A DNA stretch of 64,000 nucleotides from Bretschneidera sinensis (Eukaryota > Streptophyta > Magnoliopsida > Brassicales > Akaniaceae). A program made the position numbers and the translations under genes. A model generated the notes under the pieces. The model saw only the letters and a program-made list of their open reading frames with translations. It searched no databases and was not told the DNA's origin. This document shows, piece after piece, positions 43,734-55,075 of this stretch (position 1 is its first letter; each line of letters begins with the position of its first letter). The stretch covers positions 69,545,317 to 69,609,316 of the forward strand of contig CM043701.1 of the NCBI GenBank assembly GCA_023935145.1. The letters are read 5' to 3'.

Positions 43734-44998
43734 TGATAAGTGCTTAAATAGTCATATTTAAGCCCCTTAATTTACACTTTTTAGACTCTTTATTTATCTA
43801 TTTCTATGGATTTTACTTCATTTTCGTGTTTTATGTGTTTTTCACAGGACTTGGACAAAAAGATGATAATTTGGAGCTTTAAGAAGCAAAAGTCAAGATT
43901 TGCCATCCAGCAAGAGCGCACCCCATTGAGATCAAGTGCACAAGAGCACGAGCGCACTTGAAAAAGGCTCGAGCACACACTTGTGCTCGAGCACATCCCG
44001 TATATGCTCGAGTGCAATCACTCCAGAGGCGGCAGAGCCAGATATGGAAAGAAGTCTTCCGACTCCAAAAAGGAATTAGGGTTTCGGGACACTAAGATGA
44101 CCCTGTAAAACACATAAACCATACCTTTTGTTCTAGATTTGAAGTTGAGAGCTTAGGAGAGGAATTGACGACTCGTCTCCCGAGTCTTTTTCGGTTTTAG
44201 TTTTCTGTTTTTATTTCATTATGTTTAGAATGTTTAGTTTACTTAGCATGTGTAACTAAACTCCTATAGGGCTCGATTGAAGCCCTAGTTATGCTTTTCC
44301 ACATGTTCATTCACTGATTATCTTTGTTATAGCCTTGTTAGAATATTTAACTTGATTAATACCTGTTTGTATTTACATTCCTTATATGTATGTGCCTGAT
44401 CAATGTATGCATGTGGTATGGATAAGTTAGTCGAATCAATTTAGATGACCTAGTTCTGGGTTCGACATTAGTAACAAGGGATATCCACACCGGATTCCCG
44501 GGTTAATCAACATGGAAAACCGAGAGCGGACCAAGCCTTAGGTCTCATGTGGTTGTCGATCTCCATAGCCCTCATGCTCTCTTAAGGAACAACGCAGTAT
44601 ACACCCATGCTGAATCCCTTGAGAGAGAAAAGAGTTAGAGTATACACCATGCCTAACTCGTTGCATAGAGAGATCAATAGCCTAAGGTGTGGACCAAGCC
44701 CTTAGGTTGGCAACCATTAGATATTCATGATAAGGCTAGAGCATTGAAGCTTTACTTAGTGGGAAAGTATAATTAGGGTGGATATCGTAGTCCTATGTTC
44801 CCATTATTGTTATTTACTCACAATCAAACTGTTATTTCTCTTTTTAAACTTGAAGAAACTAATTCTAAAACGAAATTCACCAATCCTTGTGGAAATGATC
44901 TCGCACTTGCACACTATGCTACTACAGACCTTGTGTACTTGCAAGTAAAACTAGGATGGTTATTTGCATATTTATTTAGGTAGATAATCGCTCCAACA
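43734..44998 (+). repeat. 3' LTR of element H
   Basis: Aligned with 31991-33277 from TGATAAGTGC to CGCTCCAACA. It lacks the 12 bases containing TATAAATAG and about 10 bases of the CpG palindrome block. Followed by GTAAC. Confidence 0.95.
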
Positions 44999-45003
44999 GT
45001 AAC
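44999..45003 (+). other. Target site duplication of H, right copy
   Basis: GTAAC, identical to 31986-31990. Confidence 0.95.
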
Positions 45004-46085
45004 CAACAAGGAGGGGATGCCTATTCCTACTAAGGTAGTGACAGGGTGGCGAATATGTATAGACTATAGAAAACTTAATTCCACCACCCGCAAGGATCAC
45101 CTCCTACTTCCATTTTTAGACCAAATCTTAGAAGTGTAGCTGGCAATCCCTTCTATTACTTTCTAGACATGTATTCAAGATGTTATCAGATAGAGATTGC
45201 ATTAGAAAAACATGATAAGACTACGTTCACATGCCCGTTTGGTACTTATGCATTATGGCGTATGCCTTTTGGACTGTGTAATGTGCTGGCTACATTTCAA
45301 AGATGCATGATGAGTATATTTAGCGATATGGTCAAAAAATTTATGGAAATATTTATGGATGATTTGACTGTGTTTCGCGATTCTTTTGGTTCATGCTTAC
45401 TCCATTTACAGGATGTTTTGAGTAGATGTGAAGAAAAAGGTCTTGTGCTTAATTTGGAAAAATGTCATTTCACGGTTCCCTTTGGATTAGTTTTGGGGCA
45501 CATAATTTCTAAAAAAAGGATTGAAGTGGATAAATGAAAAATAGAATTGATCTTTAAATTTCCCACACCCAAAACTATTAAGAATGTTAAATTATTTCTT
45601 GGGCATGCCGATTTTTATATGAGGTTCATACAGAGTTTTTATACTACATCTAGACCATTGTGTAACCTTCTAGCAATGGAAGCTATGTTCAATTGGACAT
45701 AATAGTGTGAGGATGCTTTCCAAATACTCATTGATAGGTCTACATCTGCCCCTATCATGTAGTTACCGAATTGGAATTTACTGTTTAAGAATATATGTAG
45801 TTTTGGGCCAATGAAGGGAGAATAAGCCCTTTATTGTGTACTACACTAGTAGAACTCTTAATAATGCACAAATAAATTATTCCACTTCTGAAAAAGAATT
45901 GCTAGCGGCAGTCGTTGCCTTAGATAAATTTCATACTTATCTGATTAGTACACTTATCACTGTTTTATTGACTATGCAGCCCTTAAGTGCCTTCTTTCAA
46001 AGAAGGATGCTAAGACGAGATTGATTACGTGGATTTTCTCTTGCAGGAATTTGATTTAACAATTAAGGATAAGAAAAGGGTGGAA
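45004..46085 (+). pseudogene. Reverse transcriptase and RNase H of element G, right part
   Basis: RT continues from 31985: WRICIDYRKLNSTTRKDHL, a shift near 45140, then CYQIEIALEKHDKTTFTCPFG, RMPFGLCNVLATFQRCM and intact FMDD (45352-45363), EEKGLVLNLEKCHF and LGHIISKK. A stop at 45535 and more stops follow in the connection (FLGHADFYMRFI). RNase H shows YYTSRTLNNAQINYSTSEKELLAAVVALDKF. The frame decays at TIKDKKRVE and joins copia fragment C near 46086. Confidence 0.9.
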
Positions 46086-46091
46086 AGTGAC

Positions 46092-47105
46092 TCAAGGAGA
46101 GGGAGAGTCAGAGCCATCATGAACGAGATCCCAAAGCTCAGCTAGAGAGCCCTCAGTATGCTCACGGTGCAACTCGAAGTCATCTCGGAGAGAACGGAGG
46201 TCGTGATGCATGGCGTCGACTGTAGAGCTCAAGCTTTGAAAGCCGGACTGCATGGTTAGCTGGAGGCTCATGATAGCCTGTAGAAGATCGCCATACCTAG
46301 CTGGACCAACACTCGAGTCACCCATAGGAGGTGCTTGATCATCTGCATCCATAGTAGTAGCAGTAGCATATGGACCCTCGTCGTCGTTATCATCACTACT
46401 CTCGTCCTCTCCTATCTGTTTGTTCTTCCCAGCCTTGGAATAGATGAAGTTGTCTCAGACTATGTATCCCATCTTCTTCAGTGAGAAGATATTGATGATG
46501 TCCTTGAGGCCGATGTCCTGAGCCTCGGAGGCGGGAAAAGGAACCTGGAAGTACTGGAGGATGGGCATGATGAGCATCCCGTAGGGAAGGCATTCGGAGT
46601 CGCTCGCTTCACCGTTTATCATGTTGGCGAGCAGCAGAGAGTAAATATTGAAGTGGTGCCCAGTTTTAAGGCACCAAATCAATACAACATCTATCTTAGA
46701 TAGATAGCCCCGATTTCTGAGTCTCGGGTGAATGGTCCAACTCACAATGAGTTTGAACAATTTTGAGTCAAGGGGCATTTCACTACATGTGTGAAATGTA
46801 GTGGGTCGAAACACATAGTTAGGGTTACCCCTAACTATCCGATATATCTCCTCATAATCGAAATTGTCTGGCCATCCATTCAGACTTCATTGGATCCCTC
46901 TTACAGGGATCCTCAGGATACTCATCAAGAGGTTAGTGTTAACCTCAAACTCCAAACCTATAATACTGGTTCTGAACCTCAGAACCAGTGGACTGGGTTT
47001 CACCAAGTTCGCATAGAACTGGTGAATTAGTCTCGGGTAAAATTTTTGATGAATCTTGACCAGTGGGGTCAAGTGTATGGCATCAAATGCAGGTAATACA
47101 TCAAA
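46092..47105 (-). pseudogene. Env-position ORF fragment in C (Transposase_32-like)
   Basis: Counterpart of 11881-12890 in B, missing the N-terminus. It preserves NFDVLPAFDAIHLTPLVKIH, YANLVKPSPL, NTNLLMSILRIP, RPTTFHTCSEMPLDSKLF, LSKIDVVLIWCLKTGHHFN, LPYGMLIMPILQYF and the acidic tail to the same stop. Where B has a stop (LI*CLKT), C reads Trp, so C keeps the older state there. The RNase H frame runs into it through the deletion junction, forming a hybrid 191-codon frame (47462-46887) that is not a natural protein. Confidence 0.75.
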
Positions 47106-47123
47106 ATTACCTGCATTTGATGC
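47080..47123. repeat. 18-bp perfect inverted repeat at a deletion junction in C
   Basis: GCATCAAATGCAGGTAAT (47080-47097), loop ACATCAAA, ATTACCTGCATTTGATGC (47106-47123). B has the left arm and loop (near 12879) but not the right arm. The filler TGCATTTGAT between ORF-derived and RNase H-derived sequence copies the left arm in inverse. Confidence 0.9.
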
Positions 47124-48480
47124 ACCAGTATTATTACAATGTATTGGGATACTTTTAAAGTTCATGCCATAGTCTTCTAGTTGTTGTTTCATCCATAACA
47201 CTTGGGCACAACAACTTTCAGCTACTACATATTCTGCCTCGGCGGTTGATAGTGCTACGGAGTTTTGTTTCTTGAAAACCCAAGAGGTTAACATTGCACT
47301 TAAGAATTGGTATGTTCCACTTGTGCTTTTTATATCTAACCTACACCCCGCAAAATCAGCATATGAATATCCTACAAGCTCAAAAGTTGATTCCTTAGGA
47401 TTAACCTGAAATCTAGCACACAAGCATACACTAAACATAATATCAGGTCTACTTGCAGTCAAATAAAGTAAATCTCATATCATGCTTCTATAATATTTAG
47501 TATCTACACATTTACCTCCTTCATCAAGATCAAGTTTTTTTGAGGTGCTCATGGGTGTACTAAGTGGCTTTGAACTTTCCATCTTGAACCTCTTTAGTAG
47601 GTCCTTAGTGTATTTTGATTGATTGATGAAGATGCCTCCTTTCAATTGTTTGATTTGAAGTCCAAGGAAGTAGGTAAGCTCTCCCATCATGCTCATTTCA
47701 AATTTACCTTGCATGCACTTGACAAACTCTTAACATATAGATTCATTAGTAGCATCAAATATAATATCATCAACATATATTTGGACTAGTAGAGTGTCAT
47801 TTATGTGAGTTTTTGTGAAGAGGGTTGTGTCTACTTTACCTCTTATAAAATTATTATCAATAAAAAATTTACTTAATCTTTCTTACCATGCTCTTGGAGC
47901 TTGCTTCAACCCATATAGAGCTTTAGAAAGCTTGTAGACATTATTTGGAAGACTAGGATTCTCAAATCCAAGAGGTTTCTTAATGTATACCTCTTCTTCT
48001 ATAAAGCCATTTAAGAAGGCACTCTTTACATCCATTTGAAATAACTTAAATTTATTAAAGCATGCAAAGGCTAATAACATTCGAATAGCTTCTAATCTTG
48101 CTACGGAGGATAGATCTCATCAAAGTCTATTCCTTCTTCTTGATTATATCCCTTAGCAACTAGTCTAGCCTTGTTTCTAGTCACTATTTCATTTTCATCC
48201 ATCTTATTTCTAAATACCCATTTAGTTCCTATTATTGTATGATTCTTAGGTCTAGGAACTAGATTCCACACATTGTTTCTTTCAAATTGGTGTATTTCTT
48301 CTTGCAAGGAAATTATCCAATCATTATCTTTTTCGGCTTCTATAAATGTCTTAGGTTCTATTTGAGAAAAATAAGCTTCATAGTTGCAAATGTTTCTAAT
48401 AGAGGAACGAGTTCTAAGCCCTTGTGAAGGATCACCAATCACTTGATTGATTGGGTGATAAGTTACATACCTCTAATATT
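47124..48480 (-). pseudogene. Reverse transcriptase and RNase H of C
   Basis: [73 protein letters not shown] near 47770 is intact but lies in another frame. Connection: MQGKFEMSMMGELTYFLGLQ. RNase H: a small deletion joins ARFQVNPKEST to FELVGYSYADFAGCRLD, then ALSTAEAEYVVAESCC and NFKSIPIHCNNTGAS, where the large deletion begins. Several residues (TKWVF, TAEAEY) keep the family consensus better than B. Confidence 0.9.
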
Positions 48481-49177
48481 TGGGAGTAGATGTTTCCGTT
48501 CTTGGAATAAAATCTGCATCATCATTGAAAGAAACTTCTCTACTACTAATTGGGTTAGACTCATCAAAAGTTACATGAACGGATTCTTCTACCACTAGAG
48601 TTCTCTTGCTGAAGACTGTATAAGCCTTACTAGAGGTTGAATATCCTAAAAATATCCCTTCATCAGTCTTAGAGTCAAATTTACCCAAGTTAGTTTTATT
48701 GTTATTTAGGATGAAGCATTTACAACCAAATGTACGAAAACATGAGATATTAGGCTTTCTACCTTTCCATAATTCATACGGAGTTTTGTCAAGCATAGGC
48801 CTAATTAAAATTCTATTCAAGATATAACAAGAAGTATTTACTGCTTTAGCCCAAAAGTATTTTGGTAAGCTATTCATAAAGCATTGTTCTTGCAAATTCT
48901 TTTAGAGCTCTATTTTTCCTCTCAACAACTCCATTTTGTTGAGGAGTTCTAGGAGTTGAAAAGTTGTGATCAATTCCATTTTCATCACAAAATTTTGAAA
49001 AACTTTGGTTTTCAAATTCTTTTCCATGATCACTTCTAATGGTTGAAATAAAAATTCCTTTTTCATTTTGAACCTTTTTGCAAAAGTTTTCAAATCCTTT
49101 GAAAGCTTCATCCTTGTAAGCAATAAAGATAACAAAGGTATATCTTGAATAGTCATCAACAATAACAAAAGCATATT
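48481..49177 (-). pseudogene. Integrase fragment of C
   Basis: Begins inside the core with VDDYSRYTFVIFIAY, continues SDHGKEFENQSFSKFC, TPQQNGVVERKNR and after a shift NSLPKYFWAKAVNTSCY, GRKPNISCFRTFGCK and EGIFLGYSTSSKAY. The catalytic SD and E are present. The N-terminal part (LHMDLFGP) and everything upstream were lost at the 49177 junction. Confidence 0.9.
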
Positions 49178-49500
49178 AGGGTTTATAAATACGCTTTAAT
49201 TGAATATTTGCCGATTGTCTGTTTGGGATGTGAAACTTGCAATCGAGAATAAAACAACTTAATCAAGTTAGGATTAGAGCAACGAACCTAGGGAGGATTT
49301 CTGGAACCTTGTCGTTTCTTTATTATATTATTCAATCACTCACACAATTTTCATAAAATCAACAATTCAACTTCTTTTAATCAATCTTTTATCGTTTGTG
49401 TTCAAGTTTACACCTTCTTTTGTAATTAACTTGTTTCCCTGTGGAATCGACACCCCAAAGCTGTACTACAAATAACTGCGTTATACTTTGGGCGTAATCA
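49178..49500 (+). repeat. 5' LTR remnant of E
   Basis: Homologous to the last 320 bp of the D LTR (7236-7554): AGGGTTTATAAAT, GTTTGGGATGTGAAACTTGCAAT, GGAATCGACACCCC and end GGGCGTAATCA. About 1.1 kb of the LTR start, including promoter, is missing at the junction with C. Confidence 0.88.
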
Positions 49501-49505
49501 AATTT

Positions 49506-49522
49506 TGGCGCTGTTGTTGGGG
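49506..49522 (+). promoter_or_regulatory. PBS of element E (tRNA-Asp type)
   Basis: TGGCGCTGTTGTTGGGG; differences from the tRNA-Asp complement are C-to-T changes. Confidence 0.85.
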
Positions 49523-49704
49523 AAACGTGCTTAAGTACAAAGAAAATTGTCAACTTTTGACATGACAGTAGAAGAGTTGTAAATAGTTTTTCTTTTCAGC
49601 AGCTGTAAAGGCGATAACTTTGTTCCTTCTTTTAGCCTGCTGCATTAATTTAATTTATTTCATTCTTTTTTTTAGGATTTTTTTTTATTATTTTGTGATC
49701 TTGC

Positions 49705-51093
49705 ATGCCCAGATATAGAGACCATTTGGGTAGATTTGCTTGTAGGCCTATGCTAGAGTCAGGATTGAACTTTTTAAACCCTTTATTTGATAATCCATCT
49801 AGTCTTGAGGAAATGAGTGAACACGAAGATCAACCTACTAGGACCCTTTAGGATTACCTCCACCCTACACACACAACCACACCATCTTGCATCATGTTTC
49901 CAGCCAACATTCCCCAATTAGACCTTAAAACAGGGATGATACAGTTACTCCCTACATTTTATGGCATGGAAAATGAGAACCCATATGTGCACATCAGAGA
50001 GTTTGAGGAAGTAGTTGCAACTTTCCATAGTCAAGGTGCAACTGCTGACATTGTGCGGCTTAAGTTCTTTCCTTTTGCTTTGAAGGATAGAGCTAAGAGT
50101 TGGCTATACTCACTGAGACCACGATCTATTTGATCGTGGACTAAGATGACTAGGGCCTTCTTTAACAAATACTTCCCTCAGCACAAGACTAATGTGTTGA
50201 AAACACAAATCTCTACCTTTGCACAAAAGAAAAATGAGACTTTGTATCAGTCTTGGGAGAAATTTAAAGAGCTGTTAAGTATGTGTCCACACCATGGGTA
50301 TGAAAATTGGCGTTTAGTGAGCTACTTCTATGAGAGTCTTACCTATAGAGAACGCCAATTTGTTGAGATAATGTGCAATGGGGAATTTCTACAAAAAGAC
50401 CCCGATGAGGCTCTTGAATACCTCAATGAGCTTGCTGAGAAAGCTTATACATGGACTGGACCTAGTGCTACTGAAAGCACGAGTAGGTCACAACCTATAG
50501 GGAACCCTAGTGGTAGAGGGATATACCATCTTAGGGAAGAAGACAATCTGAAAGCTAAGGTCGAACTGCTCACTAGGGAGTTAGAAGCATTGAAAACTAA
50601 GGGCTCAAAGCAAACACATGCGGCTAATCATGCCGAGTCTTTAGAGCCGTGTTTTGTGTGTGGCAAGGTCGATCATCTCCTCCAAGAATGCCCCACATTT
50701 GGTGATATGAGAGGGTTGTATGAGGAACAATGTAATGCCTTAGGCATGTACAAGAAGTCTCTTGCACCTTTCTCTAGCACTTATAATCCGGGGTGGCAGA
50801 ATCACCCCAACTTCAGCTTGAAATCTGAAAGTCAGCAGCATGCACAGCCTCCTAGATCATCCCCTGCACCTTATCATGCACCCTCACCCTCTAGGAACTC
50901 CTTAGAAGACACCTTACAAGCTTTTATAGAGGCACAAGGTAAGACAAACCAGAGGGTTGAGGCATTAATTACGTAGGTGGTTGAAGAACATAAAGAAATT
51001 AAGAGCCAACTGTCCAAATTAATGGGCTCCTTAAGTGTGATTGAGTGAGGTAAGTTCCCTTCCTAAGCTCAGTCCACACCTCGCGGTCAACAT
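49705..51093 (+). pseudogene. Gag of element E
   Basis: One frame from ATG 49705 (MPRYRDHLGRFACRP) with in-frame stops at 49849, 50131, 50974 and about 51046. Domains: TTPSCIMFPANIP, GMIQLLPTFYGMENENPYVHI and AKSWLYSLRPRSI; capsid core FNKYFPQHKTNVL, ETLYQSWEKFKELL, MCPHHGYENWRLVSYFYESL and ERQFVEIMCNGEF; zinc knuckle CFVCGKVDHLLQEC; and the YNPGWQNHPNFSLK linker. It forms the particle shell and binds element RNA. It shows full gag length for the family and is the reference for the gag deletions in D and G. Confidence 0.9.
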
Positions 51094-52263
51094 GTGGCAC
51101 AAGAAAATTTGAAGGATGTAAATGCCATAGTGACCCGAAATGGTAAGTCACTGGACATCTCACCAATGAATGAATCCGAGGATGTGGAAAAGGGTCAAAC
51201 TAGTAGTAATGCCGAGCTTTCCAAAGACCCAGAAGTGACCAAAAGTCCTGTTAAGGCACCATTTCCTCAAGTCTTAAAGTCAAACAAGAAAAATCTGGAC
51301 TTAAATAACGAAATCCTAAAGAACTTGAGGCAAGTGAAACTCAATCTTCCTTTGTTGCATGTGATTAAACAAGTTCCTACTTATGCAAAAGTTCTCAAAG
51401 ATTTATGCACAATTAAGAGGAAACACCATGTCAAGAAAACTGCATTTCTAACTGAGCAAGTTAGTGCTTTAATTGAGGAAAGAATTTTCCCAAAATACAA
51501 GGATCCAGGCTGTCCTACCATTGCTTGTAGCATTGGAAATCATGAGGTGGGACAAGCCTTGCTAGATTTAGGAGCCAGTGTAAACCTAATGCCATTTTCC
51601 ATTTATTTACAGCTAGGTTTAGGAGAAATCAAACCAACCGGCGTGGTGCTACAACTGGCCGACCGTTCAGTCAAAGTACTCCGGGGTGTGGTAGAGGATG
51701 TGTTGATTCAGATTGATAAATTTTACTATCATGTTGATTTCCTAATCCTTGATACTACTTCTACGGTTGACACTAACTCTAGAATTCCTTTGATTTTGGG
51801 TAGACCTTTCCTTGCTACTGCAAATGCTCTTATTAATTGCAGGAATGGACTCGTGAAGCTGTCTTTTGGAAACATGACCTTAGAAGTGAACATTTTCAAT
51901 GTTGCCAAACAGCCTGAAGATGAGGACGAAAACCACCAGCTATACATGATCGAGTCACTCATCAATGAGGGAGTTTCCATGGCTCATGATTTTGATCCTT
52001 TTAAGAGTTTTCTTGTTAATTCTGAGGTTGATTTATTTGATGATAAAACTGATATAATTGATACTTGTGCTGGTTTTGACAAATCTCAGGATTATAGCAT
52101 TCTGGCGTGGTACCCGAGGTTTAAGAAGTTGCCTGACAGAAGCGGAAAACAAATCCCTTCAAGTGTGGAAGCACCTAAAGTTGAATTGAAGCCACTACCT
52201 AAGGGTTTAAAACATGCCTTTCTCAGTCCAGGTGATACCTTTCTTGTTATTATTTTTTTTTGA
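51094..52263 (+). pseudogene. Protease region of element E
   Basis: Continues the gag frame without interruption: VNAIVTRNGKSLD, VKLNLPLLHVIKQVPTYAK and the aspartic protease with intact DLGASVNLMP (Asp codon 51565-51567), LQLADRSVKVL, FLILDTTS, LILGRPFLATANALINC and LSFGNMTLEVNIF. The linker VELKPLPKGLKHAFLSPGDTF leads towards RT. The frame ends after a run of T (about 52250), where the relatives continue directly into RT, so a slipped T explains the shift. It would cleave the Gag-Pol precursor. Confidence 0.9.
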
Positions 52264-53680
52264 ATTATCTGAGACCCAATGTGAGAAATTAATTCAGACT
52301 TTAATTGCACATAAATCGGCTTTAGGGTGGAGCATGGCTGATTTGAAGGGAATTAGTCCCCTGATCTGCTCCCATAAAATAAATTTGGATGAAGGAACCA
52401 GTCCTCGTAGAGACCCTCAACGTAGACTTAACCCCACTATGAAAGAAGTAGTGAAAAACGAAGTGCTGAAACTGTTAGATGCGGGTATTATATATCCCAT
52501 AGCTGATAGTAAGTGGGTAAGTCCTACACAAGTCGTTCCCAAAAAGTTCGGAGTCACTGTGGTAATGAATGACCTATGAGAGTTAGTCCCTACCAAACTT
52601 GTGACCGGGTTGCGTATGTGCATTGATTACAGAAAATTAAATGCTACCAACCAGAAAAACCATTTTCCACTCCCTTTTATTCATCAAATTCTTGAGCATG
52701 TAGCTGGTCATCCTTTTTACTGTTTCTTAGATGGTTATTCTGGCTATTATCAGATAGAAATTGCATTAGAAGACCAGGATAAAACCACTTTTACTTGTCC
52801 CTTTGGCACTTATGCTTTTCGTAGAATGCCATTTGGACTATGTAATGCCCCTGCCACGTTTCAACGTTGCATGATGAGTGTTTTTAGTGACATAGTTGAA
52901 AATTACATGGAGGTTTTTATGGATGACCTGACTGTTTTTGGATCTTCATTTGATACATGCTTAATGAATTTGGAAAGAGTATTAATTCAATGTGAGGAAA
53001 AAGAATTGGTTTTAAACTGGGAAAAATGTCATTTAATGGTCCCATCCGGTATCGTCTTAGGGCATATTGTCTCTTCTAAAGGAATAGAGATTGATCAATC
53101 TAAGATTGAATTAATCTCTAAAATGCCTACACCTAAGTCAATAAAGGATGTGAGATCTTTCCTTGGTCATGCTGGCTTTTATAGGAGGTTTATACAAAAA
53201 TTTTCCAACATATCTAGACCATTATGTGCCCTCCTAATTAAAGATACCCCATTTGAGTGGACTCTAGCTTGTCAAGAAGCCTTTAAAACGCTGATTGGCA
53301 AGCTTACTTCAGCACCTATAATGCAGTCACCTGATTGGAATTTACTGTTTGAAATCATGTGTGATGCTAGTGACTACGCTGTAGGTGCTGTTCTTGGACA
53401 GTGAAGAGAGGGAAAACCTTTTGTAATTTACTATGCTAGTAAGACTTTGAATAGTGCTCAGATGAATTACTCCACAACTGAAAAAGAATTACTAGTTATA
53501 GTATATGCTTTAGATAAATTTCATGCATACTTAATTAGTTCTCCTATCCTTATTTTTACAGATCACACTGCTCTCAAATACCTTCTTATAAAGAAGGATG
53601 CTAAAGCGCACTTAATACGATGATTCCTACTCCTACAAGAATTCGACATCACCATCAAAGACAAGAAAGGAGTATAGAAT
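52264..53680 (+). pseudogene. Reverse transcriptase and RNase H of element E
   Basis: RT: HKSALGWSMADLKGISP, LLDAGIIYPIADSKWVSPTQ, MCIDYRKLNATNQKNHFPLP, DGYSGYYQIEIALEDQDKTT, RMPFGLCNAPATFQRCM and intact FMDD (52916-52927). Connection: FLGHAGFYRRFIQKFS. RNase H: IMCDASDYAVGAVLGQ, YYASKTLNSAQMNYSTTEKE and FTDHTALKYLL. In-frame stops at 52577, 53402, about 53620 and about 53675; several fit CGA-to-TGA or TGG-to-TGA deamination. All catalytic Asp residues I can locate are present. Confidence 0.92.
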
Positions 53681-55075
53681 GTAGTGGCTGACCATCTTTC
53701 AAGGCTGACATTTGAAGACACATCTGATGACATGCCGATCAAAGATGACTTTCCCGATGAGTATTTACTTTCTGTTACTTCCTTACCATGGTTTGCTCAC
53801 ATTGTGAATTATTTGGTTACAAGTGAGATACCAATGGATTGGAGCGCTCAAGGCAAGAGAAAATTTTTATATGAGGTACATAATTTTTATTGGGATAACC
53901 TCTATCTTTTCAAGTACTGCCCGGACCAAATTCTAATACATTGCATCCCTAATGAAGAGATTGCACGTGTCTTAGAATTTTGTCATTCCCTAGCTTATGG
54001 AGGCCACTTTTCAATGAAAAAAACCGCTGCAAAAATTTTGCAGTGTGGATTTTATTGGCCTACCTTGTTTAAGAATGCAAACACCTATTGTCGCTCATAT
54101 GAAAGGTGTCAAAAGTTAGGAGCTATGTCTCATCAAAATATGATGCCCTTAAACCCTATTTTAGTAATTGAAATCTTTGATTGTTGGGGCATCGATTTTA
54201 TGGGACCCTTTCCTCCTTCCTTTGGATACATATATATCATTGTGGCAATAGATTATGTATCTAAGTGGGTAGAGGCAGAAGCTTGCAGAAGCAATGATAA
54301 TAGAACAGTAATTAAATTTCTTAAAGAAAATGTGTTATCTCGATTTGGTACACCATGTGCTATAATTAGTGATCAATGTACACATTTTTGCAACCGTTCT
54401 TTTGAAGCTTTGATGCGAAAATATGGGGTGTTACATAAAATTTCTACCACTTATCATCCTCAGACTAGTGGGCAAGTAGAGCTCGCTAATAGGGAGATTA
54501 AACAAATTTTAGAAAAAACGGTTAACCCGGATCACAAAGATTGGTCCCTGAGACTAGTTGAAGCACTTTGGGCTTACCGTACAGCTTTTAAAACTCCCTT
54601 AGGTTTGTCACCTTATCGGCTTGTTTTTGGAAAGCCTTGCCACTTACCTGTAGAGCTCGAGCATCGAGCGTATTGGGCAATTAAATCTTTTAATTTTGAC
54701 ATAGGAGAAGCCGGTAAGCTTCGGAAATATTAGTTGACCGAGTTAGAGGAGTTGAGGAATGATGCTTAAGAACTTTAAAATCTATAAGGCTAAAATGAAA
54801 GTATTCCATGATAAAAATATTTTGAGGAAAATGTTTAAACCTACTGATCGGGTGTTCTTATACGACTCTAGACTCCATAACATCCTAGAAAACTTCGGTC
54901 GAGGTGGACTGACCCTTTTGTGGTGAAAAATGTTTTTGAAAATAGGGCGGTAGAAATTGAGGATACTAGAGATGGCCGGGTCTTTAAATTCAATGGTCAA
55001 CGCCTTAAGATCTTAATGGAGAGACAAGATCCGAAAATGGAAGACATTCCACTTATGGATCCTGTCTACTTACCT
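53681..55075 (+). pseudogene. Integrase of element E
   Basis: 349 uninterrupted codons to TAG 54731, then decayed C-terminal text. Zinc domain: [16 protein letters not shown] with [12 protein letters not shown] (HHCC; CRSYERC for the usual C..C). Core: [40 protein letters not shown] and [17 protein letters not shown], giving D, D and E. Then [34 protein letters not shown], typical of Athila/Tat. The tail (KAKMKVFHDK, PTDRVFLYDSRL) needs shifts. No chromodomain is present. Confidence 0.92.

Larger units (their letters stand above)
31991..44998 (+). mobile_element. Element H: pol-less Athila/Tat-type gypsy element inserted in G
   Basis: Two LTRs (31991-33277, 43734-44998) flanked by GTAAC, a tRNA-Asp-type PBS, gag, protease and a 3' untranslated region with PPT. 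RT, RNase H and integrase are absent: the gag-protease frame ends at 42065 and the post-pol region follows. Element I is nested in gag (34062-39898). The pol-less design matches element D although LTR and protease sequences differ. Confidence 0.93.
46086..49177 (-). mobile_element. Element C: B-like copia fragment without LTRs
   Basis: Minus-strand sequence homologous to 11876-16225 of element B: end of the env-position ORF, RNase H, RT and part of integrase. No LTR is present at either end. The left end lies a few bases past the ORF stop and joins G RNase H text; the right end lies in the integrase core and joins an E-type LTR. A deletion of about 1.15 kb removed the start of the env-position ORF, its promoter cluster and the end of RNase H. 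Confidence 0.88.

Noticed and set aside
46887..47462. 191-codon frame joining RNase H to the env-position ORF as a gene fusion
   Set aside because: It is produced by a deletion with inverted filler; both partners are truncated at the junction, so it is not a natural fusion gene.
52601..53404. Endogenous pararetrovirus (caulimovirid) RT
   Set aside because: RT is followed by RNase H and a full integrase with LTRs and PPT, and gag has CCHC in gypsy order; no movement protein or coat-protein pattern.
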